Below, one piece after another: positions 34,169 through 42,734 of a stretch of DNA of 64,000 nt. A program made the position numbers and the translations under genes. The DNA is taken from positions 186,001 through 250,000 of the forward strand of contig NZ_CCXK01000014.1 of NCBI RefSeq assembly GCF_000821305.1, given 5' to 3'. A model generated the notes under the pieces. It made no database searches, was not told the DNA's origin, and saw only the letters and a list, made by a program, of their open reading frames with translations. The stretch's first letter is position 1; each line of letters begins with the position of its first letter. The stretch comes from Clostridium culturomicium (lineage in GTDB: Bacteria > Bacillota > Clostridia > Clostridiales > Clostridiaceae).

Positions 34169-36198
34169 TTGAAAAACTATTTCTAAGTTTAATCGAAATT
34201 ACAATATCAACTTCTTTAGTAATAATTCCTTTATTATTGATATCCCCTATTATAAGGAAAAAATATGCATCAAAATGGCAATATATCCTTTGGCTTATAA
34301 TTGGCTTAAGACTAATTATCCCAATAAATATAAATCTACCTGAAACAGCCTTAAAAATACCTATTCCAATTACACTGGAAAACTCTGCTCATAATGATAA
34401 TGAAATTTCAAGTACCAACCCTAATAATGAGAATACTCAGACTTCACATGATTCACCAGAATCCTTTGAGAGTCTAAATGAAACTCCCACTTTAACCCCT
34501 ATTTCTGATACAGTTAATAAAAATACTACTAAGTCAATGCCCTCTCTTAATATTACTCCATTAAAAATGGTATCAATTATTTGGCTTATAGTTTCTTTCT
34601 TATATTTAATTTACCAGTCTCTTGGTTACTTCAGCTTTAAGAAAAACCTTCTTCGATGGAGCAGACCCATATCCGATGGGACTACATTAACTATCTTCAA
34701 AAAAACTTGTAATGAACTTAATATTACACGACCAATTAAAATAATGACTTGTAAAAAGATACTAAGCCCTATGGCCTTAGGACTATTTCAACCCATGATA
34801 CTATTGCCGGATAATCAAATCCCATCTGATGAATTATCCATAATTTTAAAGCATGAATTAATTCACATTAAAAGGCATGATATATCTTACAAGCTACTTT
34901 TAACTATAGCTAACAGCCTCCACTGGTTTAACCCAACAGTATATATTATGGTTAAAGAGGCTAATAAAGACCTGGAATTTTACTGTGATGAAATGGTTGT
35001 TAAAAATATGAATAATGATTATAAAAATAAATACAGTGAAGCTATTCTAGCTGTAATGCATAGCAAAACAAACTGCAATTCTATATTATCTACAAACTTT
35101 AATGGAGGTGTAGAAAACATGAAAAAAAGATTTAGAAATATTTTCGATAATAGAAAAAAGAAATTAGGAATTCTTTCTCTTACCTTCACCCTAGACGTAG
35201 TCCTTTGTGGCTCTTCTTTAGTTGCCTGCCAAAGTTCACAAAAATCCTCTCCTGAGGAAGAAACAGCTCCTGCCTTTTTAAAGGGTTATTATGAAGTTGA
35301 TAACATTCTTTTATTAAAGGATCTACAGGACTTATTTGAAGAGCAAATGTCAAAAGGTGTAGTACACCAACGTGATGATGGTGCTCTGATTACAATGACT
35401 GAGGATGGTGGGAAAATATACTCTGATGCTGTATTAAAAAATATTAGTGAATATATAACTCCAGCCTTTGGGGAACGTCTTATTAAAAACACAGACATAT
35501 TAAGAAATCTTCAATCTGCTTATGACTACGGCTATACCTTGCAGGTTAGTGATATAAAATTAACTATTAGAGATGATTCAATTGAAAATAAGTTATCCTA
35601 TGATTATTCGTTAAGTGCTAAATTAACTTATCAACAGGATGGTACTTCTGAAACTCAAGTCATTGATGGATGTATCTCTTTAGTTAAAGAAAATAAATCA
35701 TGGCTTGTACAAGGATTCATTAATCAACCACAGATAACTCCTAATAAAAAGTATTATAATCCTGAACCAATGGATATTGCTGAGGATACTTCAACTACTG
35801 ATTCTCCTGGAATTTTCTCAGATCCAGTGACCTTATGTGAGGCATATATTCAAGCAATGATAGATAGTGATTTCACCTTCATTGCCAACCATACTGTTAA
35901 TTCACTTAATAATACAACTATTGAAGAAGGTCAAAAGACTTGGGATACAATTAAAATTGATTCTGGATTAGTAATTAATGGGCTACAAAGAAGCAATTCA
36001 ACGCATCCTGATATTATTAAAGCCTACTACGAAATTGAAATTAATGTCTCTGAACCTGGAAACTCTGATTTTGTTAAAGGCGAAAATACTAGATGGTTAT
36101 ATCTTTCCTATAGTGAAAAAAGTGGCTGGGTTGTAGAGAATTTTGTATCTACTGGTGCCCCCGATGAGCTATGGTGGGATATAGTAAATGGAGGTTAA
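34165..36198 (+). CDS. M56 (BlaR1-like) sensor protease with long extracytoplasmic extension
   Basis: 677 residues. Three N-terminal helices surround a Ser/Thr/Asn-rich loop. The M56 active site is LKHELIHIKRHD near residue 230, with ELDFYCDE-type third ligand in KDLEFYCDEMVV. A later helix near residue 340 ends in LVACQSS. Beyond it are about 300 residues unlike BlaR1's penicillin-binding domain: no SxxK is apparent. They look like two NTF2/YARHG-type sensor blocks (DLFEEQMSKG..., PVTLCEAYIQAMIDSDF). The GTG start has AAGGAGGAG upstream. It probably senses an envelope signal other than beta-lactam. Confidence 0.82.
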   Translation: MIEKLFLSLIEITISTSLVIIPLLLISPIIRKKYASKWQYILWLIIGLRLIIPININLPETALKIPIPITLENSAHNDNEISSTNPNNENTQTSHDSPESFESLNETPTLTPISDTVNKNTTKSMPSLNITPLKMVSIIWLIVSFLYLIYQSLGYFSFKKNLLRWSRPISDGTTLTIFKKTCNELNITRPIKIMTCKKILSPMALGLFQPMILLPDNQIPSDELSIILKHELIHIKRHDISYKLLLTIANSLHWFNPTVYIMVKEANKDLEFYCDEMVVKNMNNDYKNKYSEAILAVMHSKTNCNSILSTNFNGGVENMKKRFRNIFDNRKKKLGILSLTFTLDVVLCGSSLVACQSSQKSSPEEETAPAFLKGYYEVDNILLLKDLQDLFEEQMSKGVVHQRDDGALITMTEDGGKIYSDAVLKNISEYITPAFGERLIKNTDILRNLQSAYDYGYTLQVSDIKLTIRDDSIENKLSYDYSLSAKLTYQQDGTSETQVIDGCISLVKENKSWLVQGFINQPQITPNKKYYNPEPMDIAEDTSTTDSPGIFSDPVTLCEAYIQAMIDSDFTFIANHTVNSLNNTTIEEGQKTWDTIKIDSGLVINGLQRSNSTHPDIIKAYYEIEINVSEPGNSDFVKGENTRWLYLSYSEKSGWVVENFVSTGAPDELWWDIVNGG

Positions 36199-36233
36199 TT
36201 CCTATACTACTTCTGATAATCCCCTTTAACTAT

Positions 36234-36272
36234 GAAAGCCATTAAGGATTCGACTCCTTAATGGCTTTCTTT
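36234..36272. terminator. Convergent terminator
   Basis: GAAAGCCATTAAGGA (36234-36248) is the exact inverse of TCCTTAATGGCTTTC (36255-36269), with a TTTTATT tail. It separates the M56 gene and mgtC. Confidence 0.88.
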
Positions 36273-36274
36273 TA

Positions 36275-36802
36275 TTAATCATCTTCATCATCATCTGAGT
36301 AAAGACTTAAGTCACTACGCTCTTTTTCCTCTTTTTTTGCTTTCCTCTTTCTTTTATTAATTACTTTATCCGCTCTTTTCAATAAAGATAAAGTAATTAC
36401 TACTATCACTGCTCCAGTTATAGCCAAACTATATAACCCTTGACCTACTGCTAAACCTAAACATGCATCAAGCCATAAAGTTGCAGCTGTAGTTAATCCT
36501 CTGATTGAACCCTTATCTCTAAGTATTGTTCCAGCTCCAAGAAAGCCAATTCCACTTACAACCTGAGCTCCAAGCCTCCCCATATCAACTTTTATGATTC
36601 CTTGATATGCTGAGTTCTTAGCTAGCTCCATGGCAGCTTTCAAATCACTTTCACTTATCAATGAAATAATAGCAGCACCTAAACAAACTAAAATATTTGT
36701 TCTAAACCCTGCAGGACTATCCTCATGTTCACGTTCATATCCTAAAAGTCCGCCTACTAATACTGCAACCAAAAGCCTCACTACTATAGTTTTATAACTC
36801 AT
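36275..36802 (-). CDS. MgtC/SapB family membrane protein
   Basis: 175 residues. The family start VLVGGLLGYEREHEDSPAGFRTNILVCLGAA is clear (core GYEREHEDSPAGFRT); VSGIGFLGAGTIL and RGLTTAATLWLDACLGLAVG follow, then a last helix and a basic-acidic tail (RKRKAKKEEKERSDL). MgtC-type proteins matter for growth in low Mg2+ and can regulate ATP synthase. It stands alone here. Confidence 0.9.
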   Translation of the reverse strand: MSYKTIVVRLLVAVLVGGLLGYEREHEDSPAGFRTNILVCLGAAIISLISESDLKAAMELAKNSAYQGIIKVDMGRLGAQVVSGIGFLGAGTILRDKGSIRGLTTAATLWLDACLGLAVGQGLYSLAITGAVIVVITLSLLKRADKVINKRKRKAKKEEKERSDLSLYSDDDEDD

Positions 36803-36901
36803 ATGATATCTCCTTAATCAAGTCCACCTTGAATGCTGTTTTATTAATTACTCTATTATATTCAAGTGTCCAAATTATGAGATATATGATATATCACTCT
36901 T

Positions 36902-37372
36902 CTATTGTCTTTCTATTACCTTTCCTGTAACATGATCAATCTTGATTTCAACTATCTTAGTAACATGTGAAGATTTTTCAATATATCTTTCGCCGGCTTC
37001 AATAAAATCTGGTGAATATTTCTTAACTATTCCCCTTAAAGCTTCCTTCTTAGCTTCACCGTCTATTTCTTTCGCTTCACCATAAATTACGACACTTTTA
37101 AAATCAGTAGTAAATTTTTCAGGTATTATTTTTGTATCGTTTACTACTGAAAATGCAACCTTACCATTTCTTCTTATGTTATCCAGCTTTTCTCCTTCCT
37201 CTGCACAGTGAAAATAAATACAATTATTCATATACACATAGCTTAATGGCGTTATGCATGGATATCCATGCTCTCCAATAGTAGATAAAATTCCATACTC
37301 TCCTCTTTGTAAAATTACATCTACAACTTCCCTCGATACTTCTCTTTTCTTATTCCTCATAGACTTAAACAT
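36902..37372 (-). CDS. NimA-like flavin-binding pyridoxamine oxidase family protein
   Basis: 156 residues of the split-barrel FMN-binding fold: YGILSTIGEHGYPCITPLSYVYMN, then IYFHCAEEGEKLDNIRRNGKVAFSVV (core KLDNIRRNGKVAFSV). This arrangement is that of the Nim nitroimidazole reductase/resistance group. Members are common in anaerobes without conferring resistance. It lies 25 bases after the HAD gene stop on the same strand and could be co-transcribed. Confidence 0.82.
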   Translation of the reverse strand: MFKSMRNKKREVSREVVDVILQRGEYGILSTIGEHGYPCITPLSYVYMNNCIYFHCAEEGEKLDNIRRNGKVAFSVVNDTKIIPEKFTTDFKSVVIYGEAKEIDGEAKKEALRGIVKKYSPDFIEAGERYIEKSSHVTKIVEIKIDHVTGKVIERQ

Positions 37373-37397
37373 TACTTTCCCCCCTTAATTTACACTC

Positions 37398-38045
37398 TTA
37401 ATCTAACTCAACAAACTCTAAACCTGCCACATCTTCAAGTTTATCAACAACAAAATCATAATCTTCTACATCCCCAAAACCATACTTAGCAAATACAAAA
37501 GGTACACCTGCCAGCTTTGCAGCCTTTCTGTCTCCTGCTGTATCTCCAACATAAACAGGATTTTTTAAGTTGTTTCTTTCAACTATCAGCTTAATATTTT
37601 CCCATTTAGGCATCCCTGTACGGCCTGGATTTTCAAAATCCACAAAATATTTTTCAAGATTATGTGCTTTATAAAAGGCTTCTATGTATCCATCCTGGCA
37701 ATTACTCACAATGAACAATTTATGGTTTTTTGATAACTTCTTTAAGGTTTCCTCTAGATTGTCGTATAGCTTTGCACCATGAATACTAAGATATTCATTT
37801 TCAATTTTACTACAGTGTTTAACTATTTCCTTAATCTCTTCTTCCTCTAAATATGGATAAAATTTCTTTCCAATATCCAATAGTAAAAGCCCCATAGCTG
37901 ATTGAATATCCTCCACAGTTACCGTTGTCGTTATTTCTTTAAAATCATTAGCAGCATCATTCCATACCTTTAAAATAATTTCTGTAGAATCCCATAAGGT
38001 TCCATCTAAATCAAATATAATTCCATCTACTTTTTCCTTCGTCAT
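37398..38045 (-). CDS. HAD family phosphatase
   Basis: 215 residues with the four HAD motifs: FDLDGTLWDS (nucleophile Asp), FIVSNCQDG, K at PKWENIK and YVGDTAGDRKAAKLAGVPFVFAKYG (core GDTAGDRKAA). A helical cap lies between motif 1 and motif 2 (residues 20-85), the subclass I type as in phosphoglycolate phosphatases. Substrate unknown. Confidence 0.85.
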   Translation of the reverse strand: MTKEKVDGIIFDLDGTLWDSTEIILKVWNDAANDFKEITTTVTVEDIQSAMGLLLLDIGKKFYPYLEEEEIKEIVKHCSKIENEYLSIHGAKLYDNLEETLKKLSKNHKLFIVSNCQDGYIEAFYKAHNLEKYFVDFENPGRTGMPKWENIKLIVERNNLKNPVYVGDTAGDRKAAKLAGVPFVFAKYGFGDVEDYDFVVDKLEDVAGLEFVELD

Positions 38046-38103
38046 TCTTAAATTCTCCCCTCTATATTTGCTTAAAATCTAATTTCCTTTCTACTTATAT
38101 AGC

Positions 38104-38433
38104 TTATACAAAGTAGCTTTCTTCCATATATTTAATCTTCTTCCCAGTGTCCTTAGCATACTGAATTTCACTTCTTGTACTACTGCCTATATATCCATCT
38201 TTATTAATTACATAAATTTCATCTGCCATATCAATTTTTCTTTTATGCATATCGTCAAGCATAACCTTAGTTTCATCTGTAATAATTGTTCCAAATTCAC
38301 CATCGGCATGACCAAATAAACCTACTGAAATTACTATAATCCCTTTTAAGCTTAACTCTTTTTGAACCCTTATAAAATCCTCTTTAAATTTTGTACTGCC
38401 ACATAAAGTTACAACCTTATATTTTCCAACCAT
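38104..38433 (-). CDS. Small nucleoside 2-deoxyribosyltransferase-fold protein
   Basis: 109 residues: YKVVTLCGSTKFKEDF at the N-terminus, DDMHKRKIDMADEIYVINKDGYIGSSTRSEIQYA near the end (core ADEIYVINKDGYIG), then KKIKYMEE. The Rossmann-like fold and the Glu after SSTRSE match the NDT/SLOG-like group, but this form is shorter than true deoxyribosyltransferases (about 150 residues). It may be a nucleotide-binding or nucleotide-modifying protein. No partner gene is seen. Confidence 0.6.
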   Translation of the reverse strand: MVGKYKVVTLCGSTKFKEDFIRVQKELSLKGIIVISVGLFGHADGEFGTIITDETKVMLDDMHKRKIDMADEIYVINKDGYIGSSTRSEIQYAKDTGKKIKYMEESYFV

Positions 38434-38526
38434 CTTTTACCTCTTTCTAATAACATTCCATTTATCTATATTATTAATTAATTTAATTTCCACATACATC
38501 TTTTAATTATACCATTTATTCCAACA

Positions 38527-38566
38527 AAAATAGAAGCATTTTCCAAATTAATATGAAAATGCTTCC
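38527..38566 (-). terminator. Terminator after the GH25 gene
   Basis: GAAGCATTTTC (38533-38543) pairs with GAAAATGCTTC (38555-38565). On the minus strand it is followed by TATTTTTG. Confidence 0.75.
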
Positions 38567-38571
38567 TTAGG

Positions 38572-39696
38572 TTAACTTATCTTTATAATTTGACCTGGAT
38601 GAATTAAATTAGGATTTGATATTCCATTTATTTGAGCTAAATGCTGATAAGTGGTGTTATATTTTTCTGCTATACCGCTTAAGGTATCCCCTGACTGTAC
38701 TGTATAATAAGATGATGAACTTCCACTAGGCAACAATATTTTTTGACCTGCATAAATCAAATTAGGATTTGAAATACCATTAAGCTGTGCTAGTATCTGA
38801 TAAGTTGTGTTGTATTTTTCAGCTATTCCACTCAACGTATCTCCTGGCTGTACTATATAGTAAGATGCTGAACTTCCGCTGCCTGATCCTCCACCAGAAC
38901 TTCCGCCCGGCAATAATATTTTTTCACCTACATATATTAAATTAGGATTTCTTATACCATTAAGTTGAGCTAATACTTGATAGGTTGTATTGTATTCTTC
39001 TGCAATTCCACTTAAAGTATCCCCTGACTGTACTATATAATAATTATCTGAGGTGTGAATTTCTGGTGGTATAGGTGTACTATCTGAGCTTGAATTTGAT
39101 AATAGTATTTCTTTCATGAATACATCCATGTCACAATCGCCACTAACTCCCGGTACACTTCCAGTACTTGAATATTGGAATCCAATCCAACTATCCCATG
39201 CCGGATTACTCTCTGGTGTATCCACTCCATATTCAGCTATCCACAAAGGAAATACGCCTAATCTAGAATCTATATTATTTCTTGCAAAGCTAGTATAGGT
39301 ATAAACAACCACTGCTTTACCAGTCAACTTTTCAACCTGATGCAAAAATGCTATAGCATTAGTAGTTAAAGCTGTAGCTCCAAGGCCGTTAGCACTTTCC
39401 AAATCAAGAGCTAATCTGCAATCTGGTACTTTATCTCCTATTTTACTAGCAAAATAGTTAGCTTGTTCTATTGGGTTATCACTTCCTAGAAAATAATGAT
39501 AAAACCCAACTTTTAATCCATTTGCTTTAGCTCCACTATAAAATGAATCAAGATAAGGATTTACAAATCCCGTTCCTTCTGTTGTCATAATATATACAAT
39601 TTCTACTCCGCTAGCCTTAACCTGCGAGAAATCTACATCACCTTGCCAATTACTTATATCAATGCCTCGATATTGGCCTGAATTTACACTTTGCAT
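38572..39696 (-). CDS. GH25 lysozyme with three LysM repeats, no signal peptide
   Basis: ATG 39696 follows AGAGGTG by eight bases; the longer frame to 39777 adds no signal. The GH25 domain begins RGIDISNWQGDVDFSQV (Asp of DISNWQG) and includes ALDLESANG near residue 95 with the catalytic acids. Three LysM units follow, each YYxVQ(S/P)GDTLSGIAE...LAQ(L/I)NGI, near residues 220, 285 and 330, joined by Gly/Ser linkers. It cuts peptidoglycan between MurNAc and GlcNAc. Without a signal it must leave by lysis, by a holin-like route, or act in the mother cell. No phage genes lie near. Confidence 0.88.
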   Translation of the reverse strand: MQSVNSGQYRGIDISNWQGDVDFSQVKASGVEIVYIMTTEGTGFVNPYLDSFYSGAKANGLKVGFYHYFLGSDNPIEQANYFASKIGDKVPDCRLALDLESANGLGATALTTNAIAFLHQVEKLTGKAVVVYTYTSFARNNIDSRLGVFPLWIAEYGVDTPESNPAWDSWIGFQYSSTGSVPGVSGDCDMDVFMKEILLSNSSSDSTPIPPEIHTSDNYYIVQSGDTLSGIAEEYNTTYQVLAQLNGIRNPNLIYVGEKILLPGGSSGGGSGSGSSASYYIVQPGDTLSGIAEKYNTTYQILAQLNGISNPNLIYAGQKILLPSGSSSSYYTVQSGDTLSGIAEKYNTTYQHLAQINGISNPNLIHPGQIIKIS

Positions 39697-39922
39697 GTCA
39701 AAATCACCTCTATGATATACTATGTAAAAATAATTTTGTTGTGTACATTTTACAAATGCCTTATTAACTGAATGCACTCATTTGCTAATTTATAGGTATT
39801 AATACACCTTCCACCTGCTTATACTTCTGCTCCGATAATTATAATATCCTTCATAGATTCATCGTCCTCAAGCTTTACTTCAAAACACTTTAATCACCCT
39901 CTGTTCTACTTCATATATGTAC

Positions 39923-39964
39923 AAAAAAATAACCTCAATATATAAATGTATTAAGGTTATTTTA
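39923..39964. terminator. Terminator-like hairpin between GH25 and glnA
   Basis: AATAACCTCAATA (39928-39940) pairs with TATTAAGGTTATT (39949-39961), flanked by A- and T-runs. It ends transcripts that pass through glnA and repeat copy C. In the rest of the gap, 39697-39922, I see only a possible remnant of a short peptide frame. Confidence 0.6.
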
Positions 39965-39978
39965 ATGCGTAGATTAAT

Positions 39979-40091
39979 AAGGAAACTCCTTCTCTTTTTA
40001 TTCGAAGGAGTAAGTTCGAGGACCCAAATCAGAGATACACTCTGTGGAAGTTCCACTAACCAAATCATATATTTGGAGTGTCACTTATAAA
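39979..40091 (+). repeat. Dispersed modular repeat, copy C, abutting the glnA stop
   Basis: Module 1 CTCCTTC...GAAGGAG (39986-40010), spacer GTTCGAG, module 2 AAATCAGAGATACACTCTGTGG from 40025, and module 3 TAACCAAATC-ATATATTTGG-AGTGTCACTT (40057-40086). The module order and the spacer sequence match copies A and B. Its end overlaps the last codons of glnA. Confidence 0.75.
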
Positions 40092-41509
40092 TCATAGTAC
40101 AATGCAAATTCTATAGGATTTGGTACATTTCTAATACTTGAAATATCCCCTTCTTTAATGTTAATCCAGTTTTCAATAAACTCTTTATGGAAAACATCCC
40201 CTGATAATAAGAATTCATAATCTGCTTTTAGTTCATTTAAAGCTTCTTCCAATGAGGTTGGAAGTGCACCAATTTTACTTCTCTCATCTTCTGGAAGATC
40301 AAATACATTTATATCGTAAGGTCCAAAGCCTTCTGCTGTTGGATTTATTTTATTTTTTATTCCATCAATACCAGCCATTAAAATTGCAGAGTAGGCTATA
40401 TATGGATTACAGGTTGCATCAGAAGGCCTGAATTCAAATCTTCTTACCTCTGGATTCTTTACATAGCCTGGTATTCTAATTACTGAGCTTCTATTACCTG
40501 TGGCAAAGCAGATTGAAACTGGAGCTTCAAAGCCAGGAATAAGTCTTTTATAGGAGTTAGTTGATGGACTTGTGAAGGCTAGCAATGCCTTTGCATGCTT
40601 TAATATTCCTCCAATGAAGTATAAAGCCTCATCACTCAATCTTGAATAGCCCGCTTCATTAAAAAATAAATTATGTCCATTTTTTCTTAAAAGCATATGA
40701 ATATGCATTCCGCTTCCAGCTTCATTATATAGTGGCTTTGGCATAAAGGTAGCTGTTTTCCCTGCTGCCACTGCTTCGTTTTTAATAACATACTTTGCTT
40801 TCATGGTTCCATCAGCCATATGAAGCATATTTTCAAGCTCAACTTCGATTTCTAACTGTCCTGCTGCTCCCACCTCATGATGATGATATTTCACATCAAT
40901 TCCCATATCCTCAAGCTTTAAAATCATTTTATTTCTCAAATCGTTATCTACATCATTAGGAAGTCCAGCATGATACCCCTTTTGAAAGGTCACCTTATAT
41001 CCATTATCATTTTTCTCATTACTGCTCCAATAAGCTTGTTTAGAGTTAATCGTAACTTCTTGATGTTTATTCTTAACTTCGTAAGCAATGTTATCAAATA
41101 TATAAAACTCAAATTCTGGTGCAATTATAAATTCATCTGCAATGTGTTCTGCTTTTAAGTATTGTCCCGCCTTTTCAGCAATATATCGTGGATCTCCTGA
41201 AAATCTCCCTTCCTGTTTCCCAACAGTATATATATCCCCAATCATACTTAATGTAGGCTCCTCACAATAGCAATCCTCAAAGGCAGTTGATATATCTGGT
41301 ATAAAGCACATGTCTGAATTTTCTATAGAGGAGTAGCCATAGCTTGACCCATCAAAACCTATCCCATCCTTGAAAAGTCTTTCACTTAATCTTACAGACG
41401 GTATAGATAGATGATTCCATTTTCCCTCTAAGGTTATAATTTTAAAATCAATAATTTTAATATCTCTTTCCTTTACATAAGCTTCAAGCTCTTTGTAACT
41501 ATTAAACAT
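40085..41509 (-). CDS. glnA: Glutamine synthetase, type I
   Basis: ATP-dependent glutamate plus ammonia to glutamine. 474 residues from ATG 41509, with GAAGGAAATT upstream. Landmarks: FDGSSYGYSSIENSDM near residue 55, the metal ligand in IAPEFEFYIFD near 135, AGSGMHIHM near 265, RRFEFRPSDATCNPYIAYSAIL near 360 (arginine and C-terminal signature). The nucleotide-binding GSG/HIH and RPS motifs are intact. There is no obvious glnR gene beside it. The stop merges with a dispersed repeat. Confidence 0.95.
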   Translation of the reverse strand: MFNSYKELEAYVKERDIKIIDFKIITLEGKWNHLSIPSVRLSERLFKDGIGFDGSSYGYSSIENSDMCFIPDISTAFEDCYCEEPTLSMIGDIYTVGKQEGRFSGDPRYIAEKAGQYLKAEHIADEFIIAPEFEFYIFDNIAYEVKNKHQEVTINSKQAYWSSNEKNDNGYKVTFQKGYHAGLPNDVDNDLRNKMILKLEDMGIDVKYHHHEVGAAGQLEIEVELENMLHMADGTMKAKYVIKNEAVAAGKTATFMPKPLYNEAGSGMHIHMLLRKNGHNLFFNEAGYSRLSDEALYFIGGILKHAKALLAFTSPSTNSYKRLIPGFEAPVSICFATGNRSSVIRIPGYVKNPEVRRFEFRPSDATCNPYIAYSAILMAGIDGIKNKINPTAEGFGPYDINVFDLPEDERSKIGALPTSLEEALNELKADYEFLLSGDVFHKEFIENWINIKEGDISSIRNVPNPIEFALYYDL

Positions 41510-41583
41510 ATAATTTCCTTCTTTCATACTACGAATTAACTAAACACTTTCAAGAGGTTCTATAAATTATATGTTATACCATG

Positions 41584-41624
41584 AAAAAATAGGCATTGAA
41601 TTTCTATGAATTCCATGCCTATTT
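41584..41624 (-). terminator. Terminator after the iron-importer operon
   Basis: AAATAGGCATTGAATTT on the plus strand (41587-41603) pairs with AATTCCATGCCTATTT (41609-41624). The plus-strand A-run 41584-41589 gives the T-tail on the minus strand. It separates the binding-protein gene from glnA. Confidence 0.8.
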
Positions 41625-41630
41625 CCATAA

Positions 41631-42590
41631 TTATTTTATAGCTTCTTCTATATCCTTAATCATTAAATCAGCTGATTGAAGTCCTGCTCCACCAACATAC
41701 CAAGCTGGGCCATTAAGATATATTATATTATTATTTTTATGAGTATCTGTAGACTTAACTAGCTCATTATCTAAAATATCTTTAGCAGCAGTAGGCTCTT
41801 CTGAACTTCCAGTTGCAGATGCTTTATCAATAACAAATAAATAGTTAGGATTTTTAGTTAAAAGATATTCATAAGAAATATTTTGTCCATGCTTTGATAC
41901 CTCAATTTCTGTATCTGCAGCTTTAAACCCAAAATTATCATAGATTGAAGAAAATCTTGAGCCATTTCCATAGACGCTCATTGCTCCATCACTAACCATT
42001 AAAGCTAAAGCATTTAAGCCTTCGCCTTTAACTTTCTCACTAATTTTTTCAACTCTTTCACTTAAAGCAGCTAATTGATTTTTAGCCTCATCTTCTTTGC
42101 CAAAAATCTCACCTAAGACTGTAAGATTTCTTTCTAAGGAACCAAAATAATCCGTATTATCTGTTCCTAATTGTATAGTTGGAGCTATAGCCATTAAATC
42201 TTCATAGGAATCTGTTTGTCTTCCTTCTATAATTATTAAATCTGGCTTTAGTTCATTTATTGTTTCAAGACTAAATTCTTTTAAGTTTCCAACACTTACA
42301 ATCTTCTCATCACTATACTCATCTAAATATGAAGGTAAGTTATCCTTTGCAGTTCCTACAACTTTTTCTTCTAAATCCATCTCATCTAATATATCCAAAG
42401 TTGAGTAGCTTAAGGTTACAACTCTTTCAGGGTTCATTGGCACCTCAGTTTCCCCTAAATCGTGTTTTATCATTATCGTTTCACTAACTGCTTGTCCATC
42501 ATTTTTTCCTACAAGCTTACCTGCTCCTAAAACACCTACTATTGCAATTACTGCGATTCCTATTATTATACCTAATTTTTTCTTATTCAT
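41631..42590 (-). CDS. Siderophore-binding protein of YclQ/FatB type
   Basis: 319 residues that follow the YclQ pattern throughout: TIMIKHDLGETEVPMNPERVV, LKEFSLETINELKPDLIII, DNFGFKAAD-like SSIYDNFGFKAADTEIEVSKHGQ, YLFVIDKASATG and NNNIIYLNGPAWYVGGAGLQS (core YLNGPAWYVGG). YclQ binds petrobactin and catecholates in Bacillus. The N-terminus has a helix (LGIIIGIAVIAIVGVLGAG) but no cysteine, so it is an anchored rather than a lipid-modified protein. It is the last gene of the operon. Confidence 0.88.
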   Translation of the reverse strand: MNKKKLGIIIGIAVIAIVGVLGAGKLVGKNDGQAVSETIMIKHDLGETEVPMNPERVVTLSYSTLDILDEMDLEEKVVGTAKDNLPSYLDEYSDEKIVSVGNLKEFSLETINELKPDLIIIEGRQTDSYEDLMAIAPTIQLGTDNTDYFGSLERNLTVLGEIFGKEDEAKNQLAALSERVEKISEKVKGEGLNALALMVSDGAMSVYGNGSRFSSIYDNFGFKAADTEIEVSKHGQNISYEYLLTKNPNYLFVIDKASATGSSEEPTAAKDILDNELVKSTDTHKNNNIIYLNGPAWYVGGAGLQSADLMIKDIEEAIK

Positions 42591-42610
42591 AAATTTTACC
42601 TTCTTTCTAT

Positions 42611-42655
42611 TTATTATTTAATTTCTTTTTTCATTATTATTTAATTTCTTTTTCA
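42611..42655. repeat. Short tandem duplication
   Basis: TTATTATTTAATTTCTTTT-TTCA occurs at 42611-42633 and again with one T fewer at 42634-42655. It lies between the ATPase gene and the binding-protein gene. Each copy contains ATGAAAAA on the minus strand. It looks like a local slippage duplication. Confidence 0.6.
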
Positions 42656-42734
42656 TTTCTGCTTTATAAGTATTGAATACCTTAAAATCAAAGCTAATTT
42701 CAATTCAATAAAAGAAAACCTATATGACTTTTCA

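Noticed and set aside
39819..39890. A minus-strand frame encoding EVKLEDDESMKDIIIIGAEV, possibly a remnant of a small gene
   Set aside because: No start or ribosome binding site in frame unless one T is removed from TTTT; too short to support as a gene.
39880..40068. A 62-codon minus-strand frame across repeat copy C
   Set aside because: It lies mostly in the repeat, has no ribosome binding site at its start and no coherent protein features; chance frame.
42611..42655. Tandem repeat considered as a regulatory site
   Set aside because: It is a 22-23 base AT-rich duplication without dyad symmetry; slippage explains it.
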